A DNA stretch of 64,000 nucleotides from positions 682,001-746,000 of the forward strand of contig NZ_AP018338.1 in the NCBI RefSeq assembly GCF_002356415.1, written 5' to 3'. Below the pieces are notes generated by a model. That model searched no databases, was not told the DNA's origin, and was given only the letters and a program-made list of their open reading frames with translations. This document shows positions 18,068 to 26,035 of this stretch, in pieces. Positions within the stretch are counted from its first letter, which is position 1. The number at the start of each line of letters is the position of its first letter. The DNA comes from Streptococcus oralis subsp. tigurinus. Its GTDB lineage: Bacteria > Bacillota > Bacilli > Lactobacillales > Streptococcaceae. The position numbers and the translations under genes were made by a program.

Positions 18068-19419
18068 AATTTATTGATTTATTTTCAGGTATCGGTGGTT
18101 TTCGACTAGGAATGGAAAGTGTCGGACACGAGTGTATTGGATTTTGTGAGATTGATAAATTTGCTAGAGAATCTTATAAATCCATTTTTCAAACGGAAGG
18201 AGAAATAGAATTTCATGACATACGAAATGTTTCAGATGATGAATTTAAAAAACTTAGAGGGAAAGTCGATATCATCTGTGGGGGATTCCCTTGTCAAGCA
18301 TTTTCAATCGCAGGAAGACGATTGGGATTTGAAGATACTAGAGGAACTTTGTTCTTTGAAATTGCTCGGGCGGCCAAACAAATCCAACCACGTTTTCTTT
18401 TTCTTGAAAATGTTAAAGGCCTACTCAATCACGATAAGGGACGGACGTTCACCACAATCCTTACCACACTTGATGAGTTGGGGTTTGATGTTGAGTGGCA
18501 GGTGCTTAACAGTAAGGATTTTGGCGTTCCCCAAAACAGAGAGAGGGTGTTTATTATCGGACATTCTAGAAAGAAAGGTACCAGACTCTTATTTCCTTTC
18601 AGACGAGAAGGTCAAGCAACTAACTCTGAGATTTTAAAAACATTAGGAAATTTGAATCCATCAAAAAGTGGAATGAGCGGTAAAGTTTATTATTCAGAAG
18701 GTCTTGCGCCAACCTTAGTTCGTGGGAAAGGAGAAGGATTTAAGATTGCGATTCCTTGTATGACACCAGACAGATTAGACAAGAGACAAAATGGTAGACG
18801 CTTTAAGGAAAATCAAGAGCCGATGTTTACTTTAAATACTCAGGATCGTCATGGCATTGTCGTTGTTGGAGATTTACCCACTAGCTTTAAGGAGACCGGT
18901 CGCGTCTATGGAAGTGAGGGCTTATCTCCAACACTGACTACGATGCAAGGAGGAGATAAAATTCCCAAAATACTGATTCCAGAACCAATCCAATTTTTAA
19001 AAGTCAGGGAAGCAACTAAAAAAGGATACGCTCAAGCAGAGATTGGAGATTCAATCAATTTGGAAAGACCAAGTTCTCAGTATCGGCGTGGTAGAGTTGG
19101 AAAAGGTATAGCGAATACGTTAACAACTAGTGGTCAAATGGGAGTAGTGGGTAGCTATGAAGGAGAAGATAAACAAGTTTATCATGTAGCTGGTGTCTTG
19201 ATAGATGGACAATTTTACCGTCTGAGGATACGACGAATCACTCCTAAAGAGTGTTTTCGCTTGCAGGGCTTTCCTGATTGGGCTTTTGAAGCTGCGAGAA
19301 AAGTCTCTAGTAATAGTCAGCTCTATAAACAAGCTGGTAATAGTGTAACCGTTCCTGTGATTGCCGCGATCGCAAAGAAATTAAAAGAAATAGAGGAAAA
19401 AGATGAAAGCATTAAATAA
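18064..19419 (+). CDS. DNA (cytosine-5) methyltransferase
   Basis: 451 residues from ATG 18064. Motif I FIDLFSGIGGFRLGMES (about 3-19), motif IV GGFPCQAFS with the catalytic cysteine at residue 77, motif VI ENVKGL, motif VIII QNRERVFIIG, and motif X QAGNSVTVPVIAAIAKKL at the end. A long target-recognition stretch (about 190-370) contains two YSEGLAPTLVRG / YGSEGLSPTLTTM-like repeats. No restriction enzyme gene lies beside it, so it is an orphan methylase, likely shielding the ICE from host restriction on entry. Specificity cannot be read. Confidence 0.92.
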   Translation: MKFIDLFSGIGGFRLGMESVGHECIGFCEIDKFARESYKSIFQTEGEIEFHDIRNVSDDEFKKLRGKVDIICGGFPCQAFSIAGRRLGFEDTRGTLFFEIARAAKQIQPRFLFLENVKGLLNHDKGRTFTTILTTLDELGFDVEWQVLNSKDFGVPQNRERVFIIGHSRKKGTRLLFPFRREGQATNSEILKTLGNLNPSKSGMSGKVYYSEGLAPTLVRGKGEGFKIAIPCMTPDRLDKRQNGRRFKENQEPMFTLNTQDRHGIVVVGDLPTSFKETGRVYGSEGLSPTLTTMQGGDKIPKILIPEPIQFLKVREATKKGYAQAEIGDSINLERPSSQYRRGRVGKGIANTLTTSGQMGVVGSYEGEDKQVYHVAGVLIDGQFYRLRIRRITPKECFRLQGFPDWAFEAARKVSSNSQLYKQAGNSVTVPVIAAIAKKLKEIEEKDESIK

Positions 19420-19852
19420 AGAATCAATACTAGATTGTGATGAATTAGAAACAGAATTACATGATGCAGAAATCAAACAGCTGGATGAACAATTATTTTT
19501 GATGCCCAATTATCCATGTGAGTTTGAAGTAACATTTTTAGATGATTACCATAAAAAACACAACTACCCACTATTTTACGAGTCCTATCTTCAAAACGTT
19601 ATGGAATTCCTTGAAAGTCAAGACATAAAGAATGGGGTTGATGCCTTTGTAGATGATAATCAGAATCTTGTTTTTGTTTTATATGGACAAGGCTATCGAG
19701 CCGAGGGAAAAGAAGGAATACTTACAACCCAAGTAACTGTAAAAGCTTATGATGAAGACAAGAAATCGATTAACTTCTCAAATTCATTAGATTCCTTAAT
19801 CGTCTCAGAATATCAAATGGAACCGAATCTTTGGGAGGTCTCCCATGATTGA
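19403..19852 (+). CDS. Hypothetical ICE protein
   Basis: 149 residues, acidic, no signal peptide or membrane span. Starts inside the 3' end of the methyltransferase gene (17-base overlap) with GAGGAAAAAG before the ATG, and its own stop overlaps the next gene by eight bases, so it belongs to the same operon. Contains a beta-rich middle (CEFEVTFLDDYHKKHNYPLFYESYLQNVMEFLES). I do not recognise the family. Confidence 0.65.
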   Translation: MKALNKESILDCDELETELHDAEIKQLDEQLFLMPNYPCEFEVTFLDDYHKKHNYPLFYESYLQNVMEFLESQDIKNGVDAFVDDNQNLVFVLYGQGYRAEGKEGILTTQVTVKAYDEDKKSINFSNSLDSLIVSEYQMEPNLWEVSHD

Positions 19853-20225
19853 TCTCTATCTAAGTAAAAATAGCCAAAGAAATCAACTTCTTTTGGATTT
19901 CTTTCAAAAGTATGGCATCGAGGTGTCTTGTCATTCGATTTCTGAAATGACAAAGGATAAATTAATTGAGATGATGAGCTATTCTTCAGATTGTTTTGAG
20001 TTTCTATCTCCCAATTTATTACGATTTAAGAACCGTGACAATCTAAGATTAACGGATTTCATTGAAATGATATTAAAAAATCCTGAACTATGCATCAGGC
20101 TTCCTCTTGCGGTTTCAAATAAGAGAGTTTATCCAAATCTGAATTTGGAAGAGGCTAGAGCTCTATTGCCAAGAGATACGAAACAATTGATTTACATGGC
20201 ACAAACACATTATTTATCTAGTTAA
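19845..20225 (+). CDS. Spx/ArsC-fold protein lacking redox cysteines
   Basis: 126 residues that line up with Spx: MIDLYLSKNSQRN matches the Spx start TLYTSPSCTSC, and ILKNPELCIRLPLAVSNKRVYPNLNLEEARALLPRD matches the later Spx stretch with R-(L)P-(I/L) and a closing RRFLPR-like turn. Both CxxC cysteines are replaced (residue 10 Ser, residue 13 Asn). Spx binds the RNA polymerase alpha C-terminal domain and senses disulfide stress, so this version could bind polymerase without a redox switch. Function inferred from fold similarity only. Overlaps the preceding gene by eight bases. Confidence 0.6.
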   Translation: MIDLYLSKNSQRNQLLLDFFQKYGIEVSCHSISEMTKDKLIEMMSYSSDCFEFLSPNLLRFKNRDNLRLTDFIEMILKNPELCIRLPLAVSNKRVYPNLNLEEARALLPRDTKQLIYMAQTHYLSS

Positions 20226-20237
20226 AGGAGAAGCAAT

Positions 20238-20471
20238 ATGGCTGAACGATTTTGGGAGAACTTGTCCATTATTTTGGCTGAAAGAAATATTAGCTGGATT
20301 GAGTTAACCAGAAAAATGTTTGCGGGAGAGTTTCACTATCCAAGTGAATTGAATCGTTTGTATCAAAAAATACGCCACTACAAGATGGAACAACGAATGC
20401 CTCAAAGTCCATGGGTAGAAAGGATTGTGCAGGTATTAGATTTAGATTATGAAGATTTATTTCGGAGGTAA
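20238..20471 (+). CDS. Small HTH-like protein
   Basis: 77 residues, AAAGGAG before the ATG. Layout FWENLSIILAERNISWIELTRKMF...LYQKIRHYKMEQRMPQSPWVERIVQVLDLDYEDLFRR resembles an XRE-type helix-turn-helix ending in the usual (L)DVDYEELF-type closing, but the first recognition helix is atypical. Probably a regulator of the left ICE operon. Stop and next start are two bases apart. Confidence 0.6.
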   Translation: MAERFWENLSIILAERNISWIELTRKMFAGEFHYPSELNRLYQKIRHYKMEQRMPQSPWVERIVQVLDLDYEDLFRR

Positions 20472-20473
20472 CT

Positions 20474-21061
20474 ATGAAAAGAATAATTCCAGTTTATATA
20501 TTCCAACAAGTAAATGTCTTATTGGTATCCCTATACTTACTGAAATTGCTTTGTATTGGTGAGTTAACCATACTACAGATTCTCTATTGTGCGTCGCTCA
20601 TTTCTTTTTTATGGATGTATGGCCAACGAAAACAAGTGGTCAAGGTCAATATGAAAACTAGGATGAAATGGCTTGGTATTGGATTCGTTAGCCTACTGAT
20701 TATAAGCCTATGTTTTAGTCTGATTCATGCTCAAGGAACCACGAATCAAGCAAACTTAATTGGACTTCAACATCAGGTTCCTTGGTTTTCATTTTTATTG
20801 TTCTTAATCAATGCGAGTATGGTTGAAGAATTTCTGTATCGAGAAATTTTATGGAACCTGGTCAGAAAATTAGATATTCGAGTTGCTTTGACAAGTGTTT
20901 TATTTGCCTTAGTACATCATCCAGGAACCATTCTAGCTTGGTGTTTATATGTTTCACTTGGGATCTTTTTAGGGATGGTGCGCTATAAATCGGACTTATG
21001 GGGAAGTATGGGTCTACATTTGGTGTGGAACCTACTAGTTTATAGTTTGCTGCTTTTTTAG
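20474..21061 (+). CDS. CPBP (CAAX-type) intramembrane protease
   Basis: 195 residues with about six membrane spans. The Abi/CPBP motifs are seen: EEFLYREILW (motif 1, about 117-126), VLFALVHHP (motif 2, about 140-148) and SMGLHLVWNLLVY (motif 4). These glutamate/histidine membrane proteases include CAAX prenyl peptidases and bacteriocin immunity proteins. It is the last ICE gene before the Tn916-family insertion. On an ICE it may give bacteriocin immunity or protect the envelope; the target is unknown. Confidence 0.85.
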   Translation: MKRIIPVYIFQQVNVLLVSLYLLKLLCIGELTILQILYCASLISFLWMYGQRKQVVKVNMKTRMKWLGIGFVSLLIISLCFSLIHAQGTTNQANLIGLQHQVPWFSFLLFLINASMVEEFLYREILWNLVRKLDIRVALTSVLFALVHHPGTILAWCLYVSLGIFLGMVRYKSDLWGSMGLHLVWNLLVYSLLLF

Positions 21062-21213
21062 ACAAACAAAGTATAAATTTCTAATTATCTTTTTATATTT
21101 TCTTAAATGCTCGTAAAGCCTTATTCTATGTGCTTTCGAGTATTTTTACTGTAGGAAGATACTTCACGTTTCTTTGCATATTTCCTCATGTCTTAGCTGT
21201 CAGAAGTGGTAAA

Positions 21214-21227
21214 TAAGTAGTAAATTC
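21214..21227. repeat. Int arm-type site, int end
   Basis: AAGTAGTAAATTCA, matching the repeats at the other end of the element. Tn916 Int binds such repeats through its N-terminal domain. Confidence 0.7.
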
Positions 21228-21237
21228 ATTTGTACTA

Positions 21238-22455
21238 CTAAGCAACAAGACGCTCCTGTTGCTTCTCTTTATTCAAGCGTTTCATTTCTGCCATTGCAGA
21301 ATCGAATGTTGCATGTGCGTAATAGTTCAGCGTCATGGCTATATTAGCATGTCCCATAATGTACTGTAATGCCTTTGGATTCATTCCTGCATTTGCATAG
21401 TTGGTACAGAATGTATGTCGCAAACTATGTGGAGTGATGTGTGGCAATTTATCCTCGTTATACTTATTGTATTTCTTAACAAGACCTTTCATCATGCCGT
21501 TGTAATCACTTGCCACTTTTGGATAGTTCTTTCTATTAAGAAAGAGGAAATCACTATATCCATCAATCTCAACACGCTTATCATTCTTTCGATTCGCTAA
21601 CACTCGCTTAAATGCTTGATAGGCTTCTTCAACCATAGGAACTTGACGTTCGCCACTTTTGGTCTTTGGTGTTTCAATGTAGTACCCAATTTCAGTATCT
21701 CTCAATAGCTGATGGTCTATATTGACAAGACGATTCTCAAAATCTAAATCTGGAAGTGTCAAACCACCAAACTCTGAAATACGAAGACCTGTTTTTAAGA
21801 GTATCAGAATTTCATCATAATTTTTGCTGTAGGTTTTATCAGCTTTTGCAAAGGCTAACAGTTTTTCTTCCTGTTCTTCTGTTAGTACGGTCTTAGGGAC
21901 AGTATCATCATCAAGAACTGCTTTCAGTTGAAAGTCAAATGGATTCTTCCGAACACAATCATCTTGTATAGCAATATAGAATGAAGCCTTTAAAGAACGT
22001 TTGTAGTTATTGATGGTTTGATAAGCATAACCATTTTCACTCATTCTAATAGCCCATTCTTTAGCGTCTGATGGCTTAATACTGTCAATACTTCTTACAC
22101 CTAACTTGTCTTTCTTCAAAATATCCATAAGATATTTGCGTCCAGTTTCAGTGTTTTTTCTAACCTTTGGTCTTTGAGCGTTCTGTTTTGCGTAAAGCTG
22201 GCAGAGTGTCATTTTCTTTCCTACAACATCAATACCATCATGAATGTCTTTCTGTAACTCTGCGATTTTCTCTCTAAGTGAGATACAATCACGCTTTCCT
22301 GCTGGTACTCGGTCTGTAGCCACAAGTTTCCACGAGTAAACAAATTGCGGTTCTCCAAATGAATCTATATATTTGTATAAGTATCTTCCGTCTTTTCGTT
22401 GGCTCTCTCCAGTCTTTAAGATTCGACCTTTATTGTCACGTCTTTTTTCTGACAT
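21238..22455 (-). CDS. int: Tn916-family tyrosine integrase
   Basis: 405 residues, the exact Tn916 Int length. N-terminal arm-binding domain (1-80), core-binding domain, and catalytic residues R in TGLRISEFGG, HSLRHTF, GHANIAM and the nucleophile Tyr379. It excises and integrates the element through coupling-sequence intermediates. Reads toward the transposon end; xis lies 81 bases upstream. Confidence 0.97.
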   Translation of the reverse strand: MSEKRRDNKGRILKTGESQRKDGRYLYKYIDSFGEPQFVYSWKLVATDRVPAGKRDCISLREKIAELQKDIHDGIDVVGKKMTLCQLYAKQNAQRPKVRKNTETGRKYLMDILKKDKLGVRSIDSIKPSDAKEWAIRMSENGYAYQTINNYKRSLKASFYIAIQDDCVRKNPFDFQLKAVLDDDTVPKTVLTEEQEEKLLAFAKADKTYSKNYDEILILLKTGLRISEFGGLTLPDLDFENRLVNIDHQLLRDTEIGYYIETPKTKSGERQVPMVEEAYQAFKRVLANRKNDKRVEIDGYSDFLFLNRKNYPKVASDYNGMMKGLVKKYNKYNEDKLPHITPHSLRHTFCTNYANAGMNPKALQYIMGHANIAMTLNYYAHATFDSAMAEMKRLNKEKQQERLVA

Positions 22456-22536
22456 GGCATTTGCTCCTTTCCTTTATGGAAAGAGCCTTGATACGACTTA
22501 ATACTATTTTATCATATACAAGACCCTTTGGCGACG

Positions 22537-22740
22537 CTAGATTGCGTCCAATGTATCTATAATTTTTTCAAATTGTTTTCGTTTAATCTGAATACGATTG
22601 CCATTCATAATCAGCCAATTTGCATTTTTATTTTCCTCTGCCAAGCGTCGTAGCTTGTTTTCGCCAATACGAAAATATTTTGACGCTTCTTCAATGGTTA
22701 GGGTATAACGTTCCCAAATAGGAATGTCAGTCTGCTTCAT
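22537..22740 (-). CDS. xis: Excisionase
   Basis: 67 residues, [67 protein letters not shown], a winged-helix (MerR-like) excisionase matching Tn916 Xis. It bends the ends to favour excision. AGGAGG precedes the start and the gene directly precedes int. Confidence 0.95.
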
Positions 22741-23200
22741 AAAATCCTCCTTTCCAAATCACTTATTTGGATTTCATAAAAGTTGTTTTACCAGCAATCG
22801 AACAGCTTTAGCAAAGCTCACGGGAGTTCCACCCCTGCATGGTTCTCATGTAGCCATACTCATTGCCTGCGACGGTTTTATCACGCTCGGACTATTGACT
22901 GTATGGGAGTATCATTATCACGATAAGAATGTCGTTGCAGGCAATCCTGCTAAAGATTGCTTCTCGGATCACTAACATGAATCGCTCGCTATCTTTATAA
23001 GATAGGTCATGGCGGTTAGTTCCGTTGGCTCTTTTCTTATCGAAACGTATTCGATTACTTTTATTCAGTTTTCAAAGAACAATGGCTCGTTAGCCTATCA
23101 AAACACATTGAAAGCTCAATATGCTTTGGTGGAATAACAAACCTCCCTGTTCGGGAAGCGTGGAATGGTTTAGCACGCTTCCACGAAAGGAGAGAGGATA
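22741..23200. other. Tn916 xis-orf8 intergenic region
   Basis: About 460 bases without a convincing gene. An open frame at 22724-22975 (+) ends with NVVAGNPAK, the usual C-terminal signature of hexapeptide-repeat acetyltransferases, but the rest does not fit, so it may be a decayed remnant. An inverted repeat ATTGCCTGC (22862) / GCAGGCAAT (22937) is present. Confidence 0.5.
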
Positions 23201-23431
23201 TTACTTAATTTCAAATGACAAAATCTTTGTAATCAGTCTGGTTTCCATTCTTCCACGTAAGACTTCATCAACGACCATACTTTGATTGCCATATTCATCT
23301 TTCATAAGTCGTAGGGAACGCTTCGTTATGTACCCTCTGTAATGATGTAGAATCTGGTTAATCGCTTCGGTATCGCCATCTGTTGCCTTTACAATGAGAG
23401 GAAAGGGAATCATAGGATATTGTGTTTTCAT
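23201..23431 (-). CDS. orf8: Tn916 Orf8, helix-turn-helix regulator
   Basis: 76 residues, MKTQYPMIPFPLIVKATDGDTEAINQILHHYRGYITKRSLRLMKDEYGNQSMVVDEVLRGRMETRLITKILSFEIK. The sequence resembles the region-2-like helix-turn-helix domain of small sigma-like factors. Overlaps orf7 by four bases. In Tn916, orf7-orf8 drive expression of xis and int after read-through from tet(M). Confidence 0.92.
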   Translation of the reverse strand: MKTQYPMIPFPLIVKATDGDTEAINQILHHYRGYITKRSLRLMKDEYGNQSMVVDEVLRGRMETRLITKILSFEIK

Positions 23432-23850
23432 TCTTCAAATTCCTCCATAAACTTTTTAATTAAGGCTAGTCCACTGGTTCTATGCCGATAGACAGTAGAA
23501 CGGTTCAATTTCAACAGGTCTGTAATTTCTGAATCGCTCATGTCCATAAAGTAAAACAGCAGTAGAATTTCACGTTTCTTGTCTGGCAACTCACGTAATG
23601 CTTCACTCAACAAATCATTTTCAACGCCTACTGATAACCCATTGAGTGTAAAAATCTGAAAGTCAGTTGAATAGTTATCTGTTGTCGCAAACTGGCTAAC
23701 AAGATAATCGCCAACATCCGAAAAGGACACCTCACGCTTTGCAATCCTTGAAAGATAAAGCATATAATTCTTTCGCTCGTCTTCCATAGCACGTTTACAG
23801 ATATAGTCAAACTGATTTTCTATTGTGGTCTGAAAAGAAGATGGTTTCAT
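23428..23850 (-). CDS. orf7: Tn916 Orf7, sigma-70 region 4-like regulator
   Basis: 140 residues from the ATG at 23850, chosen because a GGGGG ribosome site stands 8 bases before it; a GTG three codons upstream overlaps that site. The C-terminal half EALRELPDKKREILLLFYFMDMSDSEITDLLKLNRSTVYRHRTSGLALIKKFMEE is a sigma region 4. Together with Orf8 it forms a split sigma-like activator for transposon excision and transfer genes. Confidence 0.92.
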   Translation of the reverse strand: MKPSSFQTTIENQFDYICKRAMEDERKNYMLYLSRIAKREVSFSDVGDYLVSQFATTDNYSTDFQIFTLNGLSVGVENDLLSEALRELPDKKREILLLFYFMDMSDSEITDLLKLNRSTVYRHRTSGLALIKKFMEEFEE

Positions 23851-24353
23851 GTTTCTCACCCCCTTTCTGTCTAGGAAAGGAAGTGAGCCTTGCTCGTTTA
23901 TCTCCTTTCACTCTTAGTCCCAATGTGAAAGGGGGATTTGTTGCATTACTGATAAATAAACTTTGTAAAAAAGTTCTGAATAGCCAAAAAAGCATATAAA
24001 CAGATTTATTTCTCTGTTTACATGCTTCTGTTATTCTATCTATATGATTTATAAAACCACATTGGTGGACGTACTTATCTATTGCAGATAGACGACTTTT
24101 TTTGACAAGAACCCAATGTAAGGAAATTTATTGTATATGATGTACTTCATGGCGACGTTGACCTCCAACAAACCGCCATTTGGAAGTAATATACAATATT
24201 TTAACAGCGTAAATAGCACTACCATATAACGGTTTTTTTATTGGCGTTTAGTAGTGCTTTTTATTAAATATAAACCTATAAACCATATAACACGTTTTTC
24301 TATACCTGTTTTTAATTCAGTAGGAACAATAAAATGTATAGAGGTGGTCTACT
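23851..24353. promoter_or_regulatory. Tn916 orf7-orf9 divergent regulatory region
   Basis: About 500 bases without a credible gene. It contains the divergent promoters for orf7 (minus) and orf9 (plus) and a terminator at 24215-24263 (AGCACTAC / GTAGTGCT plus T run). Confidence 0.6.
24215..24263 (+). terminator. Intrinsic terminator in orf7-orf9 region
   Basis: AGCACTAC pairs with GTAGTGCT, followed by a T run; the loop is long (about 28 bases). Confidence 0.6.
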
Positions 24354-24707
24354 ATGCGTAAAAAAGAAGATAAATATGATTTTAGAGCCTTTGGTTTAGC
24401 CATTAAAGAAGCTCGATTGAAACGAGGTTTAACTCGTGAACAAGTGGGAGCATTGATTGAAATTGACCCACGGTACTTAACTAATATTGAAAATAAAGGG
24501 CAACACCCCAGCATACAAGTTCTTTATGACCTTGTATCGTTACTTCATGTTTCCGTTGATGAATTTTTCTTACCTGCTAATAACTTGGTAAAAAGCACCC
24601 GACGATTACAGATAGAGAAATACATGGATAGCTTTACAGACAAAGAACTATCCTTAATGGAATCTTTAGCCAGCGGTATCAACGAAGCAAGAAACATCGA
24701 AGACTAA
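24354..24707 (+). CDS. orf9: Tn916 Orf9, XRE-family repressor
   Basis: 117 residues. Residues 12-66 form a lambda-type helix-turn-helix: [60 protein letters not shown]. Antisense in direction to orf7/orf8; in Tn916 it is regarded as a negative regulator of that region. AGAGGTGG precedes the ATG. Confidence 0.93.
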   Translation: MRKKEDKYDFRAFGLAIKEARLKRGLTREQVGALIEIDPRYLTNIENKGQHPSIQVLYDLVSLLHVSVDEFFLPANNLVKSTRRLQIEKYMDSFTDKELSLMESLASGINEARNIED

Positions 24708-24732
24708 TTAAAAGAATCCATACATAACGGAA

Positions 24733-24777
24733 AGAGCCGATAAAATGAGATTGTATTAATCTCATTTTATCGGCTCT
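24733..24777. terminator. Perfect 19-bp inverted repeat between convergent genes
   Basis: AGAGCCGATAAAATGAGAT and its exact reverse complement around a 7-base loop, between orf9 (plus) and the KTR ORF (minus). It overlaps the last three codons of the KTR ORF. No long T run, but it can act as a two-way terminator. Confidence 0.65.
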
Positions 24778-24958
24778 GCGTCTTTGCGTCTGGCTCTGTA
24801 ATCACAGTTACTTTGAACTGCTTTATTTCAATTAAATTTTCTTGTCTGCATTTCGGACAATAGAGGGGGAATTTTTTTAATTCAGTATCTTCCCTTATCT
24901 TTAATCGTGTTTTATTTCCACATACAGGACATGTTGAGGCGGTAAGTTTGCTAGTCAA
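24767..24958 (-). CDS. Cysteine-rich KTR protein (Tn916 orf6-like), probably 5'-truncated
   Basis: 63 residues. A zinc-ribbon pattern CPVCGNKTRLKIREDTELKKFPLYCPKCRQENLIEIKQFKV with two CxxC pairs and the KTR motif, as in the small protein between orf9 and tet(M) of Tn916. The only possible start here is TTG at 24958 and an in-frame stop comes 8 codons upstream, next to the start of mega sequence, so insertion of mega may have removed the native 5' end. Function unknown. Confidence 0.7.
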   Translation of the reverse strand: MTSKLTASTCPVCGNKTRLKIREDTELKKFPLYCPKCRQENLIEIKQFKVTVITEPDAKTQSR

Positions 24959-25114
24959 GGAGTAAAACGACGAAGATTAGCATTTACTTCCGCCCATGCG
25001 ATAGCTGTCCGTGATTGACAAGTGCTAGCACGCAGACAGAACGGAGATAGCGAACCGCTGAGTGTGTCGCTCTGCTCGTAAAAGCTTAGAAACCTTTGAA
25101 CGAAAGGGATAATG

Positions 25115-25138
25115 AAAGCCTTGATTGCAAGGCTTTTT
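25115..25138 (+). terminator. Intrinsic terminator in mega left arm
   Basis: AAAGCCTTG / CAAGGCTTT with 4-base loop and T run. Confidence 0.75.
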
Positions 25139-25408
25139 GCTTTATGGTGGGTAAGTATCAGAGTGAGAAAATTTTTGGAATGAGTAGAAGTGATAGCTAG
25201 AAATTATCAGTTTCTATTTCCATTTACCCTGTGGGTACGTGTTTGTTTCCATTGACAAGGAGTTTGTGGGAATAGAAATGTACCCACCTTGTTTGAATCA
25301 AGTGAAGTGTAGTTGAAGGAAATCTGTTGAAAGCAATACTTCATTTTACCGAATAAGTAATAATTTAGGCAACTTCAAATCGATTAAAAAAAACTATTTT
25401 AAAGGTTA

Positions 25409-25438
25409 AGAGTAGACAAAAATTGTCCACTCTTTTTT
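25409..25438 (+). terminator. Intrinsic terminator before small ORF
   Basis: AGAGTAGACAA pairs with TTGTCCACTCT (one A-C mismatch), then six T. Confidence 0.75.
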
Positions 25439-25479
25439 GCAAACTCAATTTATCAATAAATGAAATGAGGGAATGTAAA

Positions 25480-25650
25480 ATGAAATATTTTGAGGTTGAG
25501 TTAGAAAATCCTGATGAATTTTTAAAACTACAAACAGAAGATTTTGTGAAAGCTAATCGCTTGCTACTAAGGAAGATAATCCAGAGCGTTACAGTCTATG
25601 AAGAAAACTTCGTCATATCCTTTAAATCTGGCATCGAATTGGAAGTATGA
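25480..25650 (+). CDS. Small ORF, possible tail of a recombinase
   Basis: 56 residues from ATG 25480 (TGAGGGAATGTAAA upstream): MKYFEVELENPDEFLKLQTEDFVKANRLLLRKIIQSVTVYEENFVISFKSGIELEV. The stretch LLRKIIQSVTVYEENFVISFKSGIEL resembles the C-terminal end of large serine recombinases, where a similar RxFVEKIVVYE strand occurs. Probably a remnant of the enzyme that once moved mega, but the good ribosome site means it may be translated. Low certainty on origin. Confidence 0.4.
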   Translation: MKYFEVELENPDEFLKLQTEDFVKANRLLLRKIIQSVTVYEENFVISFKSGIELEV

Positions 25651-25672
25651 GTCTCATTCCATAACTTTTATA

Positions 25673-25701
25673 TTGAACATATCATCTTGTTGTGTTATAC
25701 T
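25673..25701 (+). promoter_or_regulatory. Promoter of mef(E)-msr(D)
   Basis: TTGAAC, 17 bases, TATACT, about 40 bases before the leader peptide. Confidence 0.8.
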
Positions 25702-25741
25702 ATAAATTGATATAAACAAAGATGTAGGAGGAACCGAAACT

Positions 25742-25768
25742 ATGACAGCCTCAATGCGTTTAAGATAA
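25742..25768 (+). CDS. mef(E) leader peptide
   Basis: Eight codons, MTASMRLR, then TAA, after GTAGGAGGAACC. This is the macrolide-sensing leader known upstream of mef(E): ribosome stalling with drug present should prevent the terminator just downstream. Confidence 0.85.
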   Translation: MTASMRLR

Positions 25769-25777
25769 GCTGGCAAT

Positions 25778-25818
25778 AAAAAAAGCAGAATCTATACCCG
25801 ATGATAGGCTTTTTTGTT
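25778..25818 (+). terminator. Attenuator of mef(E)
   Basis: AAAAAAGC...CTAT / ATAG-GCTTTTTT hairpin, ten bases after the leader peptide stop. Transcription attenuator relieved by stalling in the leader. Confidence 0.8.
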
Positions 25819-25929
25819 GTGCTTATTTATACGATATTGAGCATTCATTAGTTACGGTGAGGATATTGGTTATTTAACTATACCTTTATTTAACTATGTC
25901 TTTAATATGAATGTTTCCAAATTGTATGT

Positions 25930-25974
25930 ATGCAGACCAAAAGCCACATTGTGGGGTTTGGCCTGCATTTTTTA
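25930..25974 (+). terminator. Second terminator-like hairpin before mef(E)
   Basis: ATGCAG-CCAAA-CC pairs with GG-TTTGG-CTGCAT, then six T. It lies between the known attenuator and the mef(E) start. Confidence 0.75.
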
Positions 25975-26035
25975 TTGCCTAGAATGCTATTCAAAATAGA
26001 AATTCAAGCAAAATAATATGCAGGAGATAATATAA

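Larger units (their letters stand above)
24960..25479. other. mega left arm, non-coding
   Basis: About 500 bases with no credible gene. It holds two intrinsic terminators at 25115-25138 and 25409-25438. Confidence 0.6.

Noticed and set aside
18215..18637. 140-residue plus-strand frame inside the methyltransferase
   Set aside because: Shifted frame of the conserved catalytic region; no family and no ribosome site.
21062..21237. Independent gene between the membrane protease and int
   Set aside because: Only ICE remainder and the Tn916 end with an Int arm site; no ORF with a ribosome site.
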